From CBDDEC01 sp965226785 (GTDB taxonomy: Bacteria; Chloroflexota; Dehalococcoidia; UBA2979), in assembly GCA_965226785.1 (NCBI GenBank), contig CBDDEC010000003.1:979053-1043052 (forward strand): a stretch of DNA of 64,000 nt. Direction: 5' to 3'. Within the stretch, counting starts at the first letter, position 1; every line of letters starts with the position of its first letter. Below, one piece after another: positions 34,155 through 42,555 of this stretch. The translations under genes and the position numbers were made by a program. The notes beneath the pieces are model-generated. The model had not been told where the DNA came from. It was given only the letters and a program-made list of their open reading frames with translations, and made no database searches.

Positions 34155-35225
34155 CTACCCCGCGATGTACGACTCCAGCCGATCCCGCGCGACCTCGTCA
34201 CGCCACTGCTCCGGCGGCGACTTCATGAAGTACGCCGACGCTTCGAGCAGCGGCCCGCCGATGCCGCGGTCACGGGCGAGTTTGACACATCGGATGGCGT
34301 CGATCACAACCCCGGCCGAGTTGGGGCTGTCCCAGACCTCGAGCTTGGTCTCCACCATGAGCGGGACATCGCCGAAGGTCGTGCCCTCCATGCGGATGTG
34401 GCACCACTTGCGGTCGTCGAGCCACGGAACGTGATCGGAGGGTCCGACATGGATGTCGGTGCCGGGCATCTCGTACTCGATCTGGCTCGTCACGGCGTTG
34501 GTCTTCGAGATCTTCTTGGACTCGAGGCGCTCGCGTTCGAGCATGTTGAGGAAGTCGGTGTTGCCGCCGAAGTTGAGTTGGTACGTGCGATCGATCCGGA
34601 CGCCGCGGTCCTGGAAGAGCCGCGCCAGCGTGCGGTGCAGGATCGTCGCGCCGACCTGCGACTTGATATCGTCGCCGATGATCGGCTGGTTCGCCTCACG
34701 GAAGCGGTCCGCCCAGTACTTCTCCTTGGCGATGAACACCGGGATGCAGTTGATCAGGCCGCAGCCGGCCGCCAGCACCTGCTCCACGTACCACTTCGTC
34801 GCCTCCTCGGAGCCGACCGGGAGGTAGTTGATCACGACGTCGGTCTTCGTCGCCTTGAGGATGCCGACGATGTCGGCGGTCGGGCCGGGCGCCTTCTGGA
34901 TGACCTGCGAGAGGTACTTGCCCAGGCCGTCGTGCGTCATGCCGCGCGACACGGTCACGCCGCTATCCGGCACGTCCGAGAACTTGTAGGTGTTGTTCTG
35001 CCCCGAGAAGATCGCCTGGGAGAGGTCCTTACCGACCTTGTCGGCGTCTATGTCGAAGGCTGCGGTGAAGTTGATGTCGCGGATGTGGTAATCGCCGAGC
35101 ACCGGGTGCATCAGCCCCGGGATCATCTGGTCGGCTTCCGCGTCCTGGTAGTACTCGACGCCCTGGACCAGCGACGACGCACAGTTGCCGACGCCGATGA
35201 TCGCTACGTTGATCTGCTCGCCCAT
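34155..35225 (-). CDS. ino1: myo-Inositol-1-phosphate synthase (actinobacterial/archaeal type)
   Basis: It turns glucose-6-phosphate into inositol phosphate with NAD. 356 residues, the short prokaryotic class. The NAD loop is IIGVGNCASSLVQG (about residues 9-22), and the conserved active-site stretches are VINYLPVGSEEA, QVGATILHRTLARLF, LNFGGNTDFLNML and SKTNAV. It is the first gene of the operon and diverges from a LysR regulator across 157 nt with a palindrome. The identity is certain at family level. Confidence 0.95.
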   Translation of the reverse strand: MGEQINVAIIGVGNCASSLVQGVEYYQDAEADQMIPGLMHPVLGDYHIRDINFTAAFDIDADKVGKDLSQAIFSGQNNTYKFSDVPDSGVTVSRGMTHDGLGKYLSQVIQKAPGPTADIVGILKATKTDVVINYLPVGSEEATKWYVEQVLAAGCGLINCIPVFIAKEKYWADRFREANQPIIGDDIKSQVGATILHRTLARLFQDRGVRIDRTYQLNFGGNTDFLNMLERERLESKKISKTNAVTSQIEYEMPGTDIHVGPSDHVPWLDDRKWCHIRMEGTTFGDVPLMVETKLEVWDSPNSAGVVIDAIRCVKLARDRGIGGPLLEASAYFMKSPPEQWRDEVARDRLESYIAG

Positions 35226-35349
35226 GTCGAGGTGTACCTCTCTCGTGCCTGCTTTGCCTGGCCGGACCCGAGCCGGGCCGGCATGCGCCGTGTGCGGCGG
35301 TGGGTTGGGAACAGGTTAGGGACCTCTTTATCAATTCGTCCAGTGGATA

Positions 35350-35368
35350 TTATTGATACAATCGATAA
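35350..35368. promoter_or_regulatory. Palindromic operator between ino1 and lysR
   Basis: TTATTGAT-ACA-ATCGATAA: two 8-bp arms, 7 of 8 complementary, spaced by 3 bases. It contains ATTGAT-N3-ATCGAT and so fits the T-N11-A form of LysR sites. A further half site, TTTATCAAT, lies about 20 bp upstream. The location next to the regulator start and upstream of ino1 suggests autoregulation and control of the PI operon. Confidence 0.6.
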
Positions 35369-35382
35369 GTTATGCTGATGAC

Positions 35383-36267
35383 ATGACGTCCGAGGCGTTG
35401 ACCGGCGAACCGCTCAATCTGCACCTCCAGCAACTGCGCAATCTCCTCGCCGTGGAGCGCGCCGGCACGTTCACGGCCGCCGCCGAGGAGCTGCACGTCA
35501 GCCAGCCAGCGCTCTCGCAGTCCCTGGCCGAACTCGAACGACGGCTCGGCGCGCGGCTGTTCGAGCGAGACGGTCGCCGTCGACGCCTGACCGTGGCGGG
35601 CGAGGAGGTCGCACGCTTCGCCGCCGAGGTGATCGGCCGGGGCGAGCAGCTGCGCGATTCGCTTGCGGCGCAGGAGGAGGGGCGCGCCGGCACCCTCGAC
35701 GTGGGCATGATCGACGCGGCGAGCCTCTACCTGCTCCCCGGCGCCATCGAGGCGTACCGCCAGGCTCGCCCGGAGGTGCGTCTGAGCATCATCGTCGACG
35801 ACAGCAGCTCGCTACTGGCACGACTGCGCCAATTTGAAATCGACCTGGCCATCGTGGTCGGCGAACCGGACGAGGGGCTGACGTCAACGCCGCTGCACAC
35901 GGAGCCGCTGTACCGCTACGCATGGGCGGACGCCGACCGGCCGCTGAACGACGAGTGGCTGCTCTACAACGCCGGGTCGCAGACGCGCGCGCAGATCGAC
36001 GAGGGGTTGCGCCAGCTCGACATTCAGCCGCGCGTCAGCCTTGATAGCCAGAACCCCTCAGTCCTCCGGCAGATGGCCGCGCTCGGCCTCGGCTGGACCG
36101 TGCTGCCGGTTGCGGTCGCCGAGGATCACCCCACGCCGCTGCGCCGCCATGGCCGTCATCCGGTGGCGACCCGCACGATCAGCGCCGTGCGGCGCGACAG
36201 CAGCCTCGACGATCCGCGTGCCGACGCCTTCGTCGCGCTCGCCCGCGAGGCGATCGAGGGGGGCTAG
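35383..36267 (+). CDS. LysR-family transcriptional regulator
   Basis: 294 residues from the ATG at 35383. The N-terminal winged HTH is clear (LQQLRNLLAVERAGTFTAAAEELHVSQPALSQSLAELERRLG, within residues about 13-56). The effector domain begins near GTLDVGMIDAASLYLLPGAIE. A TTG at 35353 would extend it but would lie inside the operator. Divergent from ino1, it is a likely regulator of the inositol lipid operon; this is inference from position. Confidence 0.9.
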   Translation: MTSEALTGEPLNLHLQQLRNLLAVERAGTFTAAAEELHVSQPALSQSLAELERRLGARLFERDGRRRRLTVAGEEVARFAAEVIGRGEQLRDSLAAQEEGRAGTLDVGMIDAASLYLLPGAIEAYRQARPEVRLSIIVDDSSSLLARLRQFEIDLAIVVGEPDEGLTSTPLHTEPLYRYAWADADRPLNDEWLLYNAGSQTRAQIDEGLRQLDIQPRVSLDSQNPSVLRQMAALGLGWTVLPVAVAEDHPTPLRRHGRHPVATRTISAVRRDSSLDDPRADAFVALAREAIEGG

Positions 36268-36795
36268 CTACCAGTTGGTCTGGCTTGTCAGCGTTTCGGG
36301 CGCGACTGCGAGCCACTCGGCGATCCAGAGCACGGACGGGACGCCGGTGCGGCCGCCGTTCTTCATGCGCGTCAGCCCGTTGGGCTGGAACCAGCCGATC
36401 TCGTCCGCCACCCCGCGCCACGTGAGGTCCTGCGCGGAACGCCGGGCGTCGAGGGCTGCATGAATCTGCGGGAGGTCGAAGCGGAGCATGTCGTCGATCT
36501 CCGTCGCCTCGACGGCGTCGTGGAGTCGTGTAGCGTGCGGCCCGCTGCGGATCGTGAAGTCCTCGAAGGTGCGCCCGGCCCAGGCGAGGATCATCAGCAC
36601 GCCGTCGGCCTCCATCGTGTGCTGCTGTCCGCTGCGCGAGAGCGTCGTCGCGGTGACGCGACGCCGGGCCGGAGCGCCGGACGCGCGTGTCTCCTCGGCC
36701 AGGGCCGTCCAGGCGAGGCCGCGCGCGCGGCGCTGCTCGTCGACGGCGGCGTGCATGGCGGCGAAATCGAACTGAATGTGCTCGACGATCGACAT
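36268..36795 (-). CDS. Protein with two tandem HTH-like repeats
   Basis: 175 residues from the ATG at 36795. Two related halves are seen. The first opens HIQFDFAAMHAAVDEQRRARGLAWTALAEE and the second FDLPQIHAALDARRSAQDLTWRGVADEIG, each followed by a turn and a loop containing SRSGQ or TRMKNGGRTG. The pattern resembles the XRE/Cro helix-turn-helix arrangement, duplicated in one chain. It is convergent with lysR, with no gap. Function unknown; a DNA-binding regulator is most likely. Confidence 0.6.
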   Translation of the reverse strand: MSIVEHIQFDFAAMHAAVDEQRRARGLAWTALAEETRASGAPARRRVTATTLSRSGQQHTMEADGVLMILAWAGRTFEDFTIRSGPHATRLHDAVEATEIDDMLRFDLPQIHAALDARRSAQDLTWRGVADEIGWFQPNGLTRMKNGGRTGVPSVLWIAEWLAVAPETLTSQTNW

Positions 36796-36901
36796 GCGCG
36801 GACTGTAGCGCGGGGCGGGGGGCCGACGCGCCGAGGGCTGCGGAAACGCCGCCCGGCGGGCGGCGTTTCGGTCCTCGATGATGCCGGCATCGGCCGGCCG
36901 G

Positions 36902-37057
36902 TCATGCGCTGTGCGCTGGGGTCTTCCCGATCTTGAACATCTTCGTGCCGCAGACCGGACACACGCCACGCGTCGCCGGCTTGCCGTTCTTCATGACGAT
37001 CGGCTCGGCCTCCTGCATTTCGCGCTTCTCACGGCACTTGAGGCAGTAACCGTCCAT
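36902..37057 (-). CDS. Small zinc-ribbon protein (DUF5679-like)
   Basis: 51 residues beginning MDGYCLKCREKREM and ending GKTPAHSA, with two CxxC pairs (CLKC, CPVC) and the conserved MKNGKPATRGVCPVCGTKMFKIG, which I recognise as the DUF5679 / topoisomerase-like zinc ribbon. GAGGGG precedes the ATG. It is short but well supported. Its role is unknown; nucleic acid binding is common for such ribbons. Confidence 0.85.
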   Translation of the reverse strand: MDGYCLKCREKREMQEAEPIVMKNGKPATRGVCPVCGTKMFKIGKTPAHSA

Positions 37058-37213
37058 GTCCCCTCGATTCTCTGCTGCGCCGGCAGGCGGGTCCGCCGGT
37101 CGAGTCGGGCAGCCGATGCCGGTCGAATCTGGGGACTTCGAGCAGCTGGGACGACTACCCCTTGCATCGAGGGGTACCGCGCCGTGCGCAGGCCTGTCAA
37201 CGTAATACGGGAA

Positions 37214-38146
37214 TTATTGAGACACAGTCTCGGCCGGTGCAGCGGCGGGCAGCACACGATACGGATGCCAGATGCCCACGCCCGGACCCGCCTCGAGCAG
37301 TGCCACCAGCTCGCCGTCCGGGCCGTAGCAACGCGCCCGCCCGCTGCCGTCGGCGACGTAGGAGCGCCGAGGTCGCACGATCACGTCGCGCCCTTGACGC
37401 GCCTCCGCGACCTGTCGCCGATCGAGGAGCACGGCCCGCCACCCCGTGATCACGACATCTGGCGCGTGCACCAGGTGCTCGGTCTGGCCGGCCTCGAGCA
37501 GCGCGACCGCGGCATCAAGGCTGGTCGAATCCTCCACGCGGAACGGTCCGACGGCTGTGCGGCAGAGTTCGGCGAGGTGAGCGCCGACGCCGAGCAGCTG
37601 GCCGAGTTCGTGTGCTAGCGAGCGCACGTAGAACCCCTTGCCCGAGCGCACCTCGAGCGTCGCGTGGGCGCGCGGGCCGGACTCGAAGCTGGTGAGCTCG
37701 ATCGAATCGACCTCGACGGGCCGCGGTTCGAGGTCGAGCGGGTCGCCGCGTCGGGCAGCGCGGTAGGCCGGCTCACCGTGGCGCTTGACCGCCGAGTAGG
37801 GCGGCGGCGTCTGCATGATCTGCCCGACGAACGGCGGCAGCAGGGCCTCGATCGCCTCGGGGGTCACGTCGCTCGCATCGGCCTCGCCCTCAACCGCTCC
37901 GTCGGCGTCGTAGGTGTCAGTCGCGAGGCCGAAGGCGAGTGTCGCGCGGTACTGCTTGCGGGCCGACACGAGGTGCTCGATGAACCGCGTCGCTTCGGCG
38001 ATCGCGACCGGCAGGACGCCGGTGGCGTTGGGGTCCAGCGTGCCGGCGTGGCCGACCTTGCGGATGCCGGCGGCGCGGCGGATCTGCTTCACCACGTCGA
38101 ACGACGTCACGCCCTGCGGCTTGTCGATGTTGATGAACCCGCGCAT
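37214..38146 (-). CDS. truB: tRNA pseudouridine-55 synthase
   Basis: It forms pseudouridine 55 in the T-loop of tRNAs. 310 residues. FINIDKPQGVTSFDVV opens it, the catalytic aspartate is in KVGHAGTLDPNATGVL (residues about 32-47), and the KR-type loop AYRAARRG and SGKGFYVRSLAHELG follow. A C-terminal PUA-like region (about residues 230-300) is present. It is the last gene of the nusA-infB operon, 13 nt after rbfA. Confidence 0.95.
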   Translation of the reverse strand: MRGFINIDKPQGVTSFDVVKQIRRAAGIRKVGHAGTLDPNATGVLPVAIAEATRFIEHLVSARKQYRATLAFGLATDTYDADGAVEGEADASDVTPEAIEALLPPFVGQIMQTPPPYSAVKRHGEPAYRAARRGDPLDLEPRPVEVDSIELTSFESGPRAHATLEVRSGKGFYVRSLAHELGQLLGVGAHLAELCRTAVGPFRVEDSTSLDAAVALLEAGQTEHLVHAPDVVITGWRAVLLDRRQVAEARQGRDVIVRPRRSYVADGSGRARCYGPDGELVALLEAGPGVGIWHPYRVLPAAAPAETVSQ

Positions 38147-38159
38147 CGCTGGTGTCCTG

Positions 38160-38558
38160 CTAGACCCCGTCAGAGGGACTGGCGGTCGTCGGCCGCGAGA
38201 TCGGTCGGCCCTCGTCGGCGGCGACCCCGCGCATGAGGGCGGTCAACCGGTCCGCCTCCTCGGCGCTGTCGTCGTAGCGGAAGCGGAGGCGGGGGACGCG
38301 CCGGAGGTGCAATTCCCGCACCATTTCACGGTGGAGGAAGGGTTCGGAGCGCTCGAGCGCCTCGAGCACCTCGTCCGGCTCGAACTCGTCGCCGATCACG
38401 CCGACGTGCACGGTCGCCCGGGCGAGGTCCGGCGACACGTTGACCTGAGCGATCGAGATGATGGCGTGGGTCAGGACCGGGTGTTTGACGCGCTGCCGGA
38501 TGACGTCGGCAAGCACCGCCTGGATCAGGTCGTTGAGCTTCTCGGTGCGGCGGCTCAG
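38160..38558 (-). CDS. rbfA: 30S ribosome-binding factor A (probable CTG start)
   Basis: It aids 16S rRNA maturation. Homology begins SRRTEKLNDLIQAVLADVIRQRVKHP, in a frame whose only upstream initiator is a CTG at 38558 that overlaps the infB TGA (CTGA). A GTG at 38516 would remove the first helix of the KH-type fold. The core VNVSPDLARATVHVGVIG and the conserved LRRVPRLRFRYDDS are intact. 132 residues from CTG. The CTG choice is inference, but it follows the overlap style of the operon. Confidence 0.85.
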   Translation of the reverse strand: MSRRTEKLNDLIQAVLADVIRQRVKHPVLTHAIISIAQVNVSPDLARATVHVGVIGDEFEPDEVLEALERSEPFLHREMVRELHLRRVPRLRFRYDDSAEEADRLTALMRGVAADEGRPISRPTTASPSDGV

Positions 38559-40390
38559 CGGGTGCGCTCCATGTGGTACGTCGTGATCTCGTCGCCCTCC
38601 TCGAACGTTTCAAATCCGCCGATGCGGATGCCACACTCGAGGCCGGCCACCACCTCGCTCGCGTCGTCGTCGACGCGGCGCAGGCTCGTGATCTCGCCGT
38701 CGTAGAGCTGCGCTCCCTCGCGGTAGACGCGAGCGCGGCTGTTGCGTCGCACGGTGCCCTCGCGCACGAACGAGCCGGCGATGGCGTTGCGGCGTCCGAG
38801 GCGGAAGACCTCGCGCACCTCGATCACGGCGTCTTGTTCCTCCTCGTAGATCGGCTCGAGCAACCCGGACACGGCGCGCTCGACGTCTTCGACGACGTCG
38901 TAGATGACTTGGTAGTGGCGGATCTCCGTGCCTTCGGACTCGGCGAGGCGCGCGGCGCCCAGTTCGGCGCTGACGTTGAACCCGAGGATCACGCCCTGCG
39001 AGGCGACGGCGAGCTGCACATCCGACTCGTTGACGGAGCCGACGCCGGCATGGATGACGCGTACCTTGACCTCGTCAACGTTCAGGTCGTCGAGGGTGCG
39101 CACGAGCGGGTCAATCGAGCCCTGCACGTCCGCCTTCACGATCAGGTTGAAGTCCTTGATGTTGCCCTGGTGGATTTCGCCGAAGAGCGTGTCGAGCGTC
39201 ACCACCTCGGCGCGCTCGCCGCCAGCCTCGAGGTCGCGCCGGCGCTGTTCCGCCTCGCGGCGCGCCTCTTTCTCGTTCTTGCGCACCTCGAAGCGCTCGC
39301 CGGCGGGCGGCACCTCGGACAGTCCGAGTACCTGGACTGGCGTCGACGGTCCGGCCTCTTTGATGCGCTCGCCGGTATGGTCCATCATCGCCTTGATCCG
39401 ACCGGAGCTGAGGCCGGCGATGATCGCGTCGCCCTGCCGCAGCGTGCCGGTCTGAACGAGCAGCGTCGCGACGATGCCGCGGTGGCGGTCGCTCTCCGCC
39501 TCGAGCACGACACCGATCGCGTCGCGGTTCGGGTTCGCCTTCAGCTCCTGCAGGTCGGCGACTACTTCGATGTTCTCGAGTAGCTCAGCGACGCCCTGGC
39601 CCTGTAGCGCCGAGGTCTCGACGACGATCTGGTCGCCCCCGTATTCCTCGGGGACGAGTCCCACCTCCATCAGCTGCTGCTTGACGCGCTCTGCGTTGGC
39701 GTTCGGTACATCGATCTTGTTGAGCGCGATGACGAGGGGCACCTGGGCCGCGCGCACGTGGTCGATCGCCTCCCGAGTCTGCGGCATGACGCCGTCGTCC
39801 GCGGCGACGACCACGACGGCGACGTCTGTTATCTGCGCGCCGCGAGCGCGCATCTGCGAGAACGCCTGGTGGCCCGGAGTGTCGATGAAGCTGATCGTGC
39901 GGCCGTCTGGGGCCGTCGCCTCGTAGGCGCCGATGTGTTGAGTGATGCCGCCGGCTTCGCCCTCGACGACGGTCGTCTTGCGGATGCTGTCCAGCAGCGT
40001 CGTCTTCCCGTGGTCGACGTGTCCGAGGACCGTCACCACGGGCGGTCGATCGACCTGGTCGTCCCCCTCATCCAGGATGCGCATCGAGGTGGATTCGGGC
40101 GCTGGCGCTTCGGCGTCGTCCGCCTCATCGTCGGACTCACCCTCCTCGGAGGGTGCAAATCCGAGGTCGGTGGCGACGACAGCGGCGGTGTCGAAGTCGA
40201 CCACCTGCGTGATGGTGGCCATCACGCCGTTCTTCATCAGCTCCTTGATCACGTCGACCGGGGTGACGGCGAGCAGCTCTGCGAGGTCGCCCACGACGAT
40301 CGCGGGCGGGATCTCGACCGGGATCTCGGCCGCAGCCTCGACCGGGATCTCCGGCTGCGGTTCGTCCGTGACGACTGGTTCCTGTGTCAT
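38555..40390 (-). CDS. infB: Translation initiation factor IF-2
   Basis: A GTPase that positions initiator tRNA. 611 residues from the ATG at 40390, which overlaps the ylxR stop (ATGA). A single IF2_N domain (residues about 28-80) leads to the G domain: GHVDHGKTTLLD (G1), DTPGHQAF (G3), NKIDVPN (G4), then domains II to IV ending with FETFEEGDEITTYHMERTR. This is a compact IF-2 without a long linker. An upstream extension of the frame lacks homology. Confidence 0.95.
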   Translation of the reverse strand: MTQEPVVTDEPQPEIPVEAAAEIPVEIPPAIVVGDLAELLAVTPVDVIKELMKNGVMATITQVVDFDTAAVVATDLGFAPSEEGESDDEADDAEAPAPESTSMRILDEGDDQVDRPPVVTVLGHVDHGKTTLLDSIRKTTVVEGEAGGITQHIGAYEATAPDGRTISFIDTPGHQAFSQMRARGAQITDVAVVVVAADDGVMPQTREAIDHVRAAQVPLVIALNKIDVPNANAERVKQQLMEVGLVPEEYGGDQIVVETSALQGQGVAELLENIEVVADLQELKANPNRDAIGVVLEAESDRHRGIVATLLVQTGTLRQGDAIIAGLSSGRIKAMMDHTGERIKEAGPSTPVQVLGLSEVPPAGERFEVRKNEKEARREAEQRRRDLEAGGERAEVVTLDTLFGEIHQGNIKDFNLIVKADVQGSIDPLVRTLDDLNVDEVKVRVIHAGVGSVNESDVQLAVASQGVILGFNVSAELGAARLAESEGTEIRHYQVIYDVVEDVERAVSGLLEPIYEEEQDAVIEVREVFRLGRRNAIAGSFVREGTVRRNSRARVYREGAQLYDGEITSLRRVDDDASEVVAGLECGIRIGGFETFEEGDEITTYHMERTR

Positions 40391-40761
40391 CCTGATCCGT
40401 TCTCTGCCGCCTCGGCGTCCGGTGCTGACGCCGCCGTTGCGGCGAGCTGCGCCGCGTGGACACTCAGGGTACCGCGGTCGCTGTCGTTGAGTCGCGTGCG
40501 CAACGCGTGCGCGATGCCGCCGTCGAGCGCAGCGGTCCAGCATGCCTCGCGCGGGTGTACGTAGGCCCCGCGGCCCGCTCCACGGCTTGCGTCGTCGAGG
40601 TGCACGCCGCCATCCGAGGTGCGCGCCATGCGCGTCAGCTCACTCTGAGCCGACCGCTCACCGCAGCCAACACAGACCCGTTCCGGGTCGCGGCGTCGGT
40701 GGGAGTTCGACGTGCTAGTCGTCCTTCTCCTCGTCGCCGAACTCGCCCGCCAGATCCTCAT
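40387..40761 (-). CDS. ylxR: YlxR family RNA-binding protein
   Basis: 124 residues. The YlxR zinc/RNA motif is RRRDPERVCVGCGERSAQSELTRMAR, and GRGAYVHPREACW is the second conserved block. The nearest ATG is at 40761, inside the 3' end of nusA, so the two genes overlap by 47 nt; no initiator exists between the nusA stop and the motif. It sits between nusA and infB, as is standard. Its exact start is therefore uncertain. Confidence 0.85.
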   Translation of the reverse strand: MRIWRASSATRRRTTSTSNSHRRRDPERVCVGCGERSAQSELTRMARTSDGGVHLDDASRGAGRGAYVHPREACWTAALDGGIAHALRTRLNDSDRGTLSVHAAQLAATAASAPDAEAAENGSG

Positions 40762-42376
40762 CCACGAAGTCCTCGTCGTGAAGCGCGGCCTCGATCTCGT
40801 CCTCGTCGAAGTCGTCGAGCTCGACGCGGCGGCTCTGGCGCTCGGGAGGACGGCGCTCCGGCGTACGTGCCGCCGGGCGGCCGCCACGACCAGGGCGCGC
40901 GCGGGTGGCGCCACGTGCGCCACCGCGTCCGCGACGATCACGGTCGTCCTCGTCCTCTTCGTTGTCAGTGCGCTCCGCGATTTCGTCGCCGAAGCGCAGA
41001 CCACCGGGCTCGGCGGTCCGTGCCGGCGCGGCCACTTCGGCCACGGGCTCCGCCTCGACGGCGGCTTCCTCGACGGGCCCTTCCGCCTCTTCGAGTTCAG
41101 CCAGCACCTCCTGCTCGGGCGTGAGGGCCGGCTCGGCCTCGGCGGAACGGACGGGCGCCACGGGCGCACCTTCGCCGGGCAGGCCCGGGCGCGCGTATGC
41201 GGCCTGCGACGGAGCGATCGTGTCGGGTGGTGCCAGTGTGGCCGCGGCGGGCACACCGGGAAGTGGCGCCAGCGGGATCGCGTCCATGTTCGGCTCGGGC
41301 GGCGGGTAGAGGTCCTCACCGTCGCCGATGACGGCGCTCTCCCCGCGGATATTGAGGCGCGTGTGCGTCAGCTGCGCCGCGAGCTTCGCGTTCTGGCCCT
41401 CCTTGCCGATGGCGAGGCTGACCTGCTTGTCGGGCACGGCGATGTAGGCAGTGCCGTCGCTCTCATCGACGCGGATCGAGACCACCTCTGCCGGGCTCAG
41501 CGCGTTGGCGACGTACGCGACGGGGTTCGGGTCCCAGCGGATGATGTCGATGCGCTCGCCGCCGAGTTCGTTGACGATGTTCTGGATGCGCGAGCCGCGC
41601 ACGCCGACGGCGGCGCCCACCGCGTCGATACCGTCCTGGCGCGAGATCACGGCGACCTTGCTGCGGTAGCCAGGGTCTCGGGAGATGCCCATGATCTCCA
41701 CGGTGCCGCGGCCGACCTCCGGGATCTCGAGCTCGAAGAGCCGGCGGATCAGCTCCGGGTTGGCACGCGAGACGACGACCTGCGGGCCCTTCGAGGCCTT
41801 GTAGACCTCCTTGACGAACACGCGCAGCCGCTGGCCGACCCGATAGTGCTCGGCGCGGATCTGCTCCGCGGACGGCAGTACGGCCTCGGTGCGGCCCAGG
41901 TCGAGGATCACCTGCCGCCGGCCGGCCTCGACGCGGAGGACGGTGCCGGAGACCAGCTCGCCCTCCTTGCCCGTGAAGTCCTCGAAGACCGACTCCCGCT
42001 CCGCCTCGCGGAGGCGCTGCAGCACGACCTGCTTGGCCGTCTGGGCGGCGATGCGGCCAGTGCTCGGGGTCGTCTCGACTTCTTCGCGGACGAACTCGCC
42101 GATCGCGAGCTCGCCGTAGCCCATCTCCACCGCCCGCTCGGGCGAGATCTGGATCTCGTCGTCTTCGATCTCGTCGTCGTCCATGATCTCGAAAAGGCGC
42201 CAGGCGCGCACATCGCCATCGTCGCGGTCGATCTTGACCTCGATCTCGGCGTACTGCAGCTCGTCCTTCTTGAAGGCGGAGGCCATGGCCGCCTCGACGG
42301 CGGCAAAAACCGTATCGGCGTTGAGGTTCTTCTCAGCCGACAGCTGCGTAATGGCGGTGACGAACTCTGTCTTCAT
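40715..42376 (-). CDS. nusA: Transcription termination/antitermination factor NusA
   Basis: 553 residues. It binds RNA polymerase and nascent RNA. After an N-terminal domain come the S1 domain (around LVSGTVLRVEAGRRQV, residues about 130-200), KH1 (GVRGSRIQNIVNELGGERIDIIRW) and KH2 (AIGKEGQNAKLAAQLT). The C-terminal 170 residues are Ala/Pro/Glu-rich then acidic and Arg-rich, replacing the usual acidic repeats. No rimP gene precedes it. The leader holds three 15-bp repeats. Confidence 0.94.
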   Translation of the reverse strand: MKTEFVTAITQLSAEKNLNADTVFAAVEAAMASAFKKDELQYAEIEVKIDRDDGDVRAWRLFEIMDDDEIEDDEIQISPERAVEMGYGELAIGEFVREEVETTPSTGRIAAQTAKQVVLQRLREAERESVFEDFTGKEGELVSGTVLRVEAGRRQVILDLGRTEAVLPSAEQIRAEHYRVGQRLRVFVKEVYKASKGPQVVVSRANPELIRRLFELEIPEVGRGTVEIMGISRDPGYRSKVAVISRQDGIDAVGAAVGVRGSRIQNIVNELGGERIDIIRWDPNPVAYVANALSPAEVVSIRVDESDGTAYIAVPDKQVSLAIGKEGQNAKLAAQLTHTRLNIRGESAVIGDGEDLYPPPEPNMDAIPLAPLPGVPAAATLAPPDTIAPSQAAYARPGLPGEGAPVAPVRSAEAEPALTPEQEVLAELEEAEGPVEEAAVEAEPVAEVAAPARTAEPGGLRFGDEIAERTDNEEDEDDRDRRGRGGARGATRARPGRGGRPAARTPERRPPERQSRRVELDDFDEDEIEAALHDEDFVDEDLAGEFGDEEKDD

Positions 42377-42392
42377 GTCGTGCTCGCTCGTG

Positions 42393-42437
42393 TGTTCGCT
42401 GGTTCGATGTTCGTTGGTCCGATGTTCGCTGGTCTCG
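42393..42437 (-). repeat. Three tandem 15-bp repeats in the nusA leader
   Basis: On the plus strand TGTTCGCTGGTTCGA (42393), TGTTCGTTGGTCCGA (42408) and TGTTCGCTGGTCTCG (42423) follow without gaps. They lie 17-61 bases before the nusA ATG, in the 5' leader, so they may form RNA-binding or promoter-proximal repeats. They are imperfect, and the period is exactly 15. Confidence 0.8.
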
Positions 42438-42473
42438 GTCGCTCACACCCCGGAACCGAGGGCTGCGGCCAAC

Positions 42474-42499
42474 AAAAAACGCGGGTCCTGGACCCGCGT
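42474..42499 (-). terminator. Rho-independent terminator of proS
   Basis: On the minus strand ACGCGGGTCC and GGACCCGCGT form a perfect inverted repeat (42479-42499), followed by a run of six T (42474-42479 read in reverse). It ends the proS transcript 57 nt after its stop and separates it from nusA, which must therefore have its own promoter. Confidence 0.92.
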
Positions 42500-42555
42500 C
42501 TCGCAGAGAGAGGCGCTAGAACGATTCCGATCGTACCACCGCCCGAGGCGGCGAC

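Noticed and set aside
33315..35378. Plus-strand open frame of 687 codons opposite the acyltransferase and ino1 genes
   Set aside because: Antisense shadow; the minus-strand genes have clear motifs.
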